The notes under the pieces were generated by a model. That model worked only from the letters and a program-made list of their open reading frames with translations, made no database searches and was not told where the DNA came from. Below, in pieces: positions 55,972 to 64,000 of a stretch of 64,000 nucleotides of DNA. Positions within the stretch are counted from its first letter, which is position 1. Each line of letters starts with the position of its first letter. The position numbers were made by a program, and so were the translations under genes. Origin of the DNA: Rhytidiadelphus loreus (Eukaryota > Streptophyta > Bryopsida > Hypnales > Hylocomiaceae); assembly GCA_947034895.1 (NCBI GenBank), contig OX344764.1:48899348-48963347 (forward strand), given 5' to 3'.

Positions 55972-58452
55972 CTCCCACTTTGCAAGTGATCAAAGGCTCG
56001 AAGCCCCATCTTCTCAATCAAGTTTTGGTGTTGTGGCTTCCCAAGGGACTTGGTCAGCACATCAGCAACCATAGCTTGGGTAGGCACATACTTGAGCTCA
56101 ATCACCTCAGCCTCCACTCGTTCACGAATGAAATGGTGTTGCACATCAATGTGCTTCGTCCGAGAGTGGTGGGTGGGATTCTTGGCCAAAGCAATGGCCC
56201 CTTGGTTGTCACACAAGATTGGTGTGCTCTCCACTTGGACAAGGCCAACATCAGCCAAGAGTTGCCTCAACCAAATGGCCTCCTTGGTGCATTGGCTCAT
56301 GGCCATGTATTCCGCCTCCATTGTAGAAAGAGCTATGGTGGGCTGCCTCTTGGAATTCCAAGTAATGGCACCCACTCCAAGCATAAACACGTAGCCGGTG
56401 GTGGATCTCCTATCCGCCTCATCACCCGCCCAATCCGCATCACAAAAGCCATGCAACTTCAGCCCATTGGCACCTCCAAGTTGCAACTTCAGCCCAAGTG
56501 TGCCTTGAAGGTACCTCATCACCCTCTTCACCGCAGCCCAATGCTTGGGGCCATACTTGGAGGTGTGTTGACTCACAACACTCACCGGAAAGGCCAAATC
56601 AGGTCTTGTGGCTACCATGGCATACATCAAACAACCCACCGCTGCCTTGTAAGGCACACCATGCATTTCAGCCCTCACCTCTTCAAATTCAGCATCCGTG
56701 AGCTTGGGCAACTTCCCATGACTCTCAAGTGGTGTACCTATGGCTTTGCACTCCTCCATGTTGAACCTCTTGAGAATCTCTTCAAGGTACTTGCGTTGGC
56801 TCATAGTGATGGTGCGGGCAGCCCTATCCCTCTTGAACTCCACTCCAAGGCAATACTTCAACTCTCCAAGATCCGTCATCTCATACTCCTTCTTGAGCAT
56901 ATCCTTCACTTCAAGCATCTTGGTCATGCTACTTGCAAGGAGGATCAGATCATCCACATAGAGGATCACAATCACCAAATGCTCACCACTTTGCATGGTG
57001 TACAAAGAGTGATCAGCATAGCCTCTTTGGAAGCCCTTCCTTGCAAACATAGCATCAATATCCCTATACCAAGCTCTCCCGGATTGCTTCAATCCGGGAA
57101 GGGCCTTCTTCAACTTGCACTTGAGATGCCCTTGGCCTTCTAGCACAAAGCCTAGGGGCTGATCCATGTAGATGACCTCCTCCAACTTGGGGTTGAGAAA
57201 GGCCGTCTTCACATCCATTTGGTGCATCTCCAAGTCCATGGCTGCCCCAATACTCACAATGCACCTAATGGTGCTAAACTTGGCAACGGGGGCAAAGGTC
57301 TCATTGAAATCCACCCCTTCCACTTGAGAATACCCCCCTAGCAACCAGCCTTGCCTTGTACCTCAAAATGTGACCCAAAGCATCCCTTTTGGTGGAGAAA
57401 ACCCACTTACAACCCACACTTGATCTCTTGGAAGGGAGGGGTGCAAGATCCCATGTGCCTTTGTCAATGAGGGCCTTGTACTCCTCTTGCATGGCCAACT
57501 CCCACTTGCTTGCATCTTCACAATTCAGCACCTCTCCAAGTGTAGATGGATCTCCAAGGAAAGCCACATTGGCTTGATCTTCACTTTGTGGAGGAAGAAT
57601 GTGATTCAGCCACCAATCTCCAAGGGGCTTGCGGGTCCTTGTTGGATAACGGGGCTCCTCCACGGTCTGATCTTGCTCTTCCATGGGCTGATCTTCATCT
57701 ACCAAGGGCTGATCATGCTCTTGCACCCTTGGTGAAGTGCTTGGAGAAGGAATTGCTGATCTCTTCACTTGGGGTGTGGCCACCTTCTTCTTGGGCACCA
57801 CCAAGTCTTCATCTTCCCCTTCTTGCTCTTGCTCTTCATCTTCTAGGTGCACTCTTGGAGTTGTGCCCACCTTTTGGGCTGGTCCTCCATTGCTCCCACT
57901 TGGGCTCATCTCCAAGAGCTTGGGATCAGCACCTCCATCCTCCAAGAAGGTCACATCTCGACTCTTGATGATCTTCTTGCTCTCCACACACATCAGCCTA
58001 TAAGCCTTGGTGCCCTCACAATAGCCAAGGAAAAGGCACTTGATGCCCTTGGCATCCAACTTGGTCCTCTTGGCACTTGGAACCAAGGCATAGGCAATGC
58101 ACCCAAAAATGCGCATGTGAGACACATGGGGCCTAATCCCACTCCAAGCTTCTTGGGGTGTCATGCTTGTCAAGGCTTGTGTGGGGCACCGGTTCCTTGT
58201 ATAAACCGCTGTAGACACCGCCTCACCCCAAAGCTCAAACTTCAGCCCTTGAGCATGAATCATGGACCTTGCCATCTCCACAATGGTGCGATTTGCACGC
58301 TCCGCTACGCCGTTTTGTTGAGGGGTGTAAGGTGCTGATGTGTGGTGCTCAATGCCATGGGCCTTCAAGTACTCCTCAAAGGCCTTGGACACATACTCCC
58401 CTCCATTATCCGACCGCAGCACCTTCACCTTGCAATCAGATTGGGCCTCCAC
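55972..58452 (-). pseudogene. Copia integrase C-half to RNase H (reverse), frameshifted
   Basis: Frame broken near 57,330-57,340, where one extra C (ATACCCCCCTAG against AAACCCCCTAG elsewhere) separates an integrase/linker frame (58452-57301) from the RT-RNase H frame (57344-55902). One codon in RNase H reads STMEAEYM instead of STTEAEYM. Cut in integrase by LTR 14 after TCCAC. Confidence 0.88.
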
Positions 58453-58708
58453 TATTGAGATTACAAAGTATTCAATGGAAGAAAGGCTTTACTTAGATGG
58501 TAGGAAGATACCAAACCCAATGAGTGGGTCGAACATAAGGTAGAAGCCTTTCACTAGTTATCCACATACATTATGGGATAACTAATCACCATGGGCTGCC
58601 TTTGACTACAAGCAATACCCAAGAGACTCTAAGTCTAACTAAGAGTCTAACACTACTCCTAGGGCTGAATGTACATAGTCTACAACAATATGTACATGAT
58701 CTTCAACA
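58453..58708 (-). repeat. LTR 14 (3' LTR)
   Basis: 256 bp, left flank TCCAC within the integrase of the previous element. Confidence 0.9.
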
Positions 58709-60736
58709 CTCCCACTTTGCAAGTGGTCAAAGGCGCGAAGGCCCATCTTCTCAATCAAGTTGTGGTGTTGTGGCTTCCCAAGGGACTTGGTCAGCACATC
58801 AGCAACCATAGCTTGGGTAGGCACATACTTGAGCTCAATCACCTCAGCCTCCACTCGTTCACGAATGAAATGGTGTTGCAAATCAATGTGCTTCGTCCGA
58901 GAGTGGTGGGTGGGATTCTTGGCCAAAGCAATGGCTCCTTGGTTGTCACACAAGATTGGTGTGCTCTCCACTTGGACAAGGCCAACATCAGCCAAGAGTT
59001 GCCTCAACCAAATGGCCTCCTTGGTGCATTGGCTCATGGCCATGTATTCCGCCTCCGTTGTAGAAAGAGCTATTGTGGGCTGCCTCTTGGAATTCCAAGT
59101 AATGGCACCCACTCCAAGCATAAACACGTAGCCGGTGGTCGATCTCCTATCCGCCTCATCACCCGCCCAATCCGCATCACAAAAGCCATGCAACTTCAGC
59201 CCATTGGCACCTCCAAGTTGCAACTTCAGCCCAAGTGTGCCTTGAAGGTACCTCATCACCCTCTTCACCGCAGCCCAATGCTTGGGGCCATACTTGGAGG
59301 TGTGTTGACTCACAACACTCACCGGAAAGGCCAAATCAGGTCTTGTGGCTACCATGGCATACATCAAACAACCAACCGCTGCCTTGTAAGGCACACCATG
59401 CATTTCAGCCCTCACCTCATCAAATTCAGCATCCGTGAGCTTGGGCAACTTCCCATGACTCTCAAGTGGTGTACCTATGGCTTTGCACTCCTCCATGTTG
59501 AACCTCTTGAGAATCTCTTCAAGGTACTTGCGTTGGCTCATAGTGATGGTGCGGGCAGCCCTATCCCTCTTGAACTCCACTCCAAGGCAATACTTCAACT
59601 CTCCAAGATCCGTCATCTCATACTCCTTCTTGAGCATATCCTTCACTTCAAGCATCTTGGTCATGCTACTTGCAAGGAGGATCAGATCATCCACATAGAG
59701 GATCACAATCACCAAATGCTCACCACTTTGCATGGTGTACAAAGAGTGATCAGCATAGCCTCTTTGGAAGCCCTTCCTTGCAAACATAGCATCAATATCC
59801 CTATACCAAGCTCTCCCCGATTGCTTCAATCCGGGAAGGGCCTTCTTCAACTTGCACTTGAGATGCCCTTGGCCTTCTTGCACAAAGCCAAGGGGCTGAT
59901 CCATGTAGATGACCTCCTCCAACTTGGGGTTGAGAAAGGCCGTCTTCACATCCATTTGGTGCATCTCCAAGTCCATGGCTGCCCCAATACTCACAATGCA
60001 CCTAATGGTGCTAAACTTGGCAACGGGGGCAAAGGTCTCATTGAAATCCACCCCTTCCACTTGAGAAAACCCCCTAGCAACCAGCCTTGCCTTGTACCTC
60101 AAAATGTGACCCAAAGCATCCCTTTTGGTGGAGAAAACCCACTTACAACCCACACTTGATCTCTTGGAAGGGAGGGGTGCAAGATCCCATGTGCCTTTGT
60201 CAATGAGGGCCTTGTACTCCTCTTGCATGGCCAACTCCCACTTGCTTGCATCTTCACAATTCAGCACCTCTCCAAGTGTAGATGGATCTCCAAGGAAAGC
60301 CACATTGGCTTGATCTTCACTTTGTGGAGGAAGAATGTGATTCAGCCACCAATCTCCAAGGGGCTTGCGGGTCCTTGTTGGATAACGGGGCTCCTCCACG
60401 GTCTGATCTTGCTCTTCCATGGGCTGATCTTCATCTACCAAGGGCTGATCATGCTCTTGCACCCTTGGTGAAGTGCTTGGAGAAGGAATTGCTGATCTCT
60501 TCACTTGGGGTGTGGCCACCTTCTTCTTGGGCACCACCAAGTCTTCATCTTCCCCTCCTTGCTCTTGCTCTTCATCTTCATCTTCTAGGTGCATTCTTGG
60601 AGTTGTGCCCACCTTTTGGGCTGGTCCTCCATTGCTCCCACTTGGGCTCATCTCCAAGAGCTTGGGATCAGCACCTCCATCCTCCAAGAAGGTCACATCT
60701 CGACTCTTGATGATCTTCTTGCTCTCCACACACATC
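58709..60736 (-). pseudogene. Copia linker-RT-RNase H fragment (reverse)
   Basis: Open frame from CVESKKIIKSRDVTF to the polypurine tract. It fuses in frame with an ATG in the antisense of LTR 15 (60843), making a 734-aa chimeric frame. gag, protease and the integrase core are missing. Confidence 0.88.
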
Positions 60737-60992
60737 TGTTGAAGAACATGTACATATTGTTGTAGACTATGTACATTCAGCCCTAGGAGTAGTGTTAGAC
60801 TCTTAGTTAGACTTAGAGTCTCTTGGGTATTGCTTGTAGTCAAAGGCAGCCCATGGTGATTAGTTATCCCATAATGTATGTGGATAACTAGTGAAAGGCT
60901 TCTACCTTATGTACAACCCACTCAAGGGGTTTGGTATCTTCCTACCATCTAAGTAAAGCCTTTCTTCCATTGAATACTTTGTAATCTCAATA
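60737..60992 (+). repeat. LTR 15 (5' LTR)
   Basis: 256 bp, one difference from LTR 10. Left flank ACATC. Primer site starts at 60993. Confidence 0.9.
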
Positions 60993-62182
60993 GGTTATGG
61001 GCCCACGCACTTGGAGTTGCGTTTGTGGGAGAAGTTCAAATCATTTGGAGGAGATCTTGGAGCTTGGGGAGCAACTAGCCATTTGTCACTTTGTCACCTA
61101 CAAACCATATGGTGTAAGTCAAAAACAAAAACAAACTTTGGAGGGAATTTTTTTTACAAAAGAAGCAAGTGTTTTGTTCTTTTCTTAGACATTTGTTGGC
61201 TGGTTTGTGAGGTTTTGAGTACATTTTGGGTGTGAGTTTGCCCATGGTAGTAATCAGACCTAGTGAGGGCTGATTTGTGCTCCAATTTTGAGTTTGTGCT
61301 TAGAGGTGTACATTGGGAGCCCATTGAGGCTGATTGTGCACTTGGGTGCATTGTGGATTGTGATTTGGCAAATTGCAATCTAGTGAGAGTAATTTGTGAG
61401 CCTTGGAAGCATTTTTTTGTTGCTTGAGGCATTTGCCATCCATTGTGGGCTGATTAGTGCCCTTGTGAGTGTGTGAGGCGAATTAGTGGACTTGGTGAAT
61501 CCAAGAGGGCTGAATTGTGGTTTTGTGAGATTTGTGGAGCCAATTAGGTCTTTTTTGGTGGTTTGGTTATCCAACTAGGGTTGTTGGAGACCAATGTTGT
61601 CCTTGTGGTGTGAATTGTGAGTAGTAGCTCCATCTAGGGCTGATTGCAAGTCTTGAGCTTCTTAGGGTGTGGAGTACCCAATTTGGGAGGAGCATTGGAA
61701 GTGTGTTTGCTGATTTGAAGTAGCACTTGCCCATGATGTGCATGTGGTGATTTTGAGCTTCATTAGGGTCTGAATTGGTGTTTTGAGGAGTCCTTGCACT
61801 TGTGAGGAGTGTTTGGTGGATCTTAGGGTGTGAAGGATCTTTGGAGGTGTTTGGAAGGGCTGATTGGTGTCATTTCAGCCCAATTGGCTTCCAAGTGCTT
61901 CATTGGAGGCTGAATTGAGTTTGTGAACTCTTGGAGACACATTGGAGGCTGCCAACAAGTGGGAGGTGCTCCATCATGGCATCAAGTGGAGGAGAAGGCG
62001 TGCGCATCATTGACAAGTTCAATGGGGAGAACTTTGGCATGTGGAAGTTCAAGATGGAGATGATCCTTGCGGAGAAGGACTTGTGGGAGGTGGTGGATGG
62101 GAGTGAGGAGCCTCCAAGTGAAGATGCTGATCTCAACACCAAGAAGGCGTTTGAGAGGAAGGAGAAGAAGGCCTTTGCTCTC
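60993..62182 (+). pseudogene. Copia leader and first 69 codons of gag
   Basis: gag ATG at 61976. Sequence matches the family up to KKAFAL at 62182, then changes abruptly to host sequence. The shared frame makes a spurious 152-aa fusion. Confidence 0.88.
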
Positions 62183-62876
62183 GCCCATGAAATGATGCGC
62201 AACTTCATAGGTGGTAAGACCTTTGTAATAGTAGTTTTATTTTCATTTCGGGCATTGACTTTCACCACACTGTCTCCATTGACAATGTACACGTCAAACT
62301 CTGCATCTAAGTTTGTTCCAAATTGGATGGAAATTTCTGGTCTGATGTCTAATAGTGTCCATGTCAAACCTACTTCTAGAACTTGGTGAAGTTCACCTAC
62401 TTTACAATGCACAGCTACCAATTGTACGGACTCATTTTGGTCAATTGCTTCCCACTGTAAGTTTGGTCCCGATTATAGTAGAATCTAGCATATAGTGTCG
62501 ACCTGGCTATGTGATACCGGAAAACCATTGATTCTTGTTGAATTGTACACCTAATGACATCTGGACCAATAGTAATCTTTGAGTTCCATCCACCGTCCAT
62601 CCCACATAGTGGCTCTTGTATATGTTTGAAAATCCACATTGAAGTTGTTCTATGAAACTCTGAAGCTGCTGCAAATAAGTCTATGAATACACCGAGAGGC
62701 ATGAACCAAGATATATGAGTTTGCTTACTGCCGGTACTTGGTTTCATAGCACTCTGGAAATCAAGTTGCAGCTTTGCTCTGAAAGATTCGCTAGTCGATA
62801 TGTCAGGTAAAGGCCAATCTACCGAATCAAATTTGGGTAGAGGAATGGGTTGTAAGTGTTCAAATCTAGGTACCAA
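62183..62876 (-). pseudogene. Unrecognised gene fragment truncated by copia
   Basis: Minus-strand coding-like sequence. 62876-62470 reads FEHLQPIPLPKFDSVDWPLP, WFMPLGVFIDLFAAASEFHR, LCGMDGGWNSKITIGPDVI and ARFYYNRD. A second frame from about 62465 to 62183 reads QWEAIDQNESVQLVAVH, LEVGLTWTLLDIRPEI, AEFDVYIVNGDSVVKV and PPMKLRIISWA. The two must be linked by a shift near 62465; an AG acceptor (CTTACAG) sits there, but no fitting donor is evident. The 3' end is lost at the copia junction. Family unknown. Confidence 0.45.
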
Positions 62877-63175
62877 AGTTCCACAGAAATATTCAGCATT
62901 GAAAAAGAAAACACTATCCTGTAATAAATCTTTGTGTGAGCGACTACCTCAAGTGAGTTCTCCTATTTCCGCATGCATCACCACTATCAATTCCAAAATG
63001 CATTTCAAATCAACCCACTCTCAAAAATGTGATGGGAATAAATCTACATGTACAAAAAAATCCTCAAAAAACTGCACTTAATGAACTCAACAATTGGCAC
63101 TTCTAGAGGCTATAGAGGTTTGAAGTTATTGCTACAACCTAACAAACACTAGTAAGCCCAATGAACAGTCGAACA

Positions 63176-63565
63176 CTAGCAAGTAAGTGTTGTAAGAGCT
63201 GAAAAAACATGAGCCAGTAAAAAAAAATGCAAGCATGTGTGATAGTTATATGTACAATTACAAGCAGCTTGAGTAGCTCTTCTTATATCCGGGTCTAAAT
63301 CTTGGAGTTGCTTCCATTGATATGCATGTTGTACATAAACAACTGCAATGGAATTTGCAATAGCTTTGAATTTCAGCACCTACGCCTTGTAGCATCCGTC
63401 AATGTCATGACCTCCATGTTTTTTGGCATCCTTAGCGTGTTTACCAGTTTTCCCGAGCATCAAAGTAACCCATGAATTTGCTTCAACTTTCATGGGTACC
63501 CAACTTCCATCCTCATCTTTTCTATTGTACACAATCACACTTTGCAACTCACTGTGTGGCTTCAT
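63176..63565 (-). CDS. Possible 5' part of the same unrecognised gene
   Basis: ATG 63565 starts MKPHSELQSVIVYNRKDEDG ... ANSWVTLMLGKTGKHAKDAKKHGG ... GCYKA, then TAG at 63382-63380. Directly after, in the same frame, comes KFKAIANSIAVVYVQHAYQW ... LDLDPDIRRATQAACN-like sequence, which also looks coding. The TAG may be a nonsense mutation or lie in an unresolved intron (an acceptor CCATTGCAG lies near 63342). No domain recognised. Orientation and spacing suit it being upstream of the fragment at 62876-62183. Confidence 0.4.
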
Positions 63566-64000
63566 TCTAGCTGAAAACGTAAATCCGGAGCACTAGACCC
63601 AAAGACGCCAAAAGTGAAACCACGAAACTGAAGCGGTTAATAGAAACGGAGAAGAAAACTGCGGTTACAAAAAAACCCGCGAAGAACGTGACAACACAAT
63701 GACATCATTGGTTCATTAGTCCCGCCATTATTATGTGTATTGCGTCAGTCCACGTTGGTTGTACAACAAGGGCAATGAGGACAGGGTAATTATAACGCTA
63801 CACCTAGTTACGCTAGTCATGACCTTTTAGAGGCCTCATGCTGCCCCTAATGGTTGTCTTCTTTGATTCATGTCTAAATGTATTTGAGTATGATATGATA
63901 AAATAAATTCATATCTAATATGATGTCAAAATAGAATTTATGAATATCATCATGAGAAAGTATAGTAAGTAGGTTCTCAAAAGTGCTCCAAATAAAGAAG
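63566..64000. other. Upstream flank, no gene seen
   Basis: Likely 5' flank of the minus-strand frame at 63565. It becomes AT-rich to the window end. Confidence 0.5.

Larger units (their letters stand above)
55045..62182. mobile_element. Second copia mosaic, same family
   Basis: Order: plus leader fragment, minus LTR 13 with reverse pol, minus LTR 14 with reverse pol, then plus LTR 15 with leader and gag start. Each successive element interrupts the previous one exactly at an LTR end, and none of the right-hand partners is present. The right edge cuts into a host gene at 62183. Confidence 0.88.

Overview
This is a nuclear window from a green plant, most likely a streptophyte outside the seed plants, although I cannot name the species. 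The evidence is spliced genes with GT-AG introns, AT-rich intergenic DNA, Ty1/copia elements whose primer-binding site matches plant initiator tRNA, and a MULE-type transposase with a SWIM finger. No bacterial or organellar features, tRNA, rRNA or CRISPR array were seen.

Region 1 (1-15.1 kb) holds five host genes: a partial gene on the minus strand (1-526), a spliced minus-strand gene (2324-3240), a protein-kinase-like gene (5263-6855), a coiled-coil protein (9205-10692) and a frameshifted RING-H2 protein (14523-12365). Three of them (1-526, 9205 and 14523) share an N-terminal module, in two cases including a WCHI(D/N)KLFP core. Each of the five has a GC-rich minisatellite array built from GGGCGACTGCGGGT-like monomers about 0.15-0.75 kb upstream. 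Three arrays also carry the same roughly 60-bp block on the gene side.

Region 2 (15.1-21.2 kb) has palindromes, a GTGGATGAAAA minisatellite and a decayed MULE transposase gene on the minus strand (in-frame stop plus frameshift).

Region 3 (21,224-45,198) is a 24-kb nest of one Ty1/copia family: 256-bp LTRs starting TGTTGA and ending TCAATA, copia-type half-tRNA primer site, roughly 980-nt leader, and a single gag-pol frame of about 1,380 aa. Fourteen full or partial LTRs in both orientations split it up. An 8,515-bp offset repeat, a TSD pair (CTCCT) 14.7 kb apart and mismatched LTRs show that the one intact polyprotein (38,910-43,061) is a recombinant of two elements.

Region 4 (45.2-52 kb) has a recurrent palindrome TCTCGGTACCGAGA, spaced about 230-390 bp, leading into an 11-exon gene (46,782-51,984). 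It encodes about 1,143 aa with an N-terminal ParB/Srx-like DGNHR motif and a C-terminal half resembling a permuted DNA amino-methyltransferase. This is the most unusual gene here.

Region 5 (52-64 kb) is gene-poor, then a second mosaic of the same copia family (55,045-62,182) that cuts into an unrecognised minus-strand gene (62,183-63,565).
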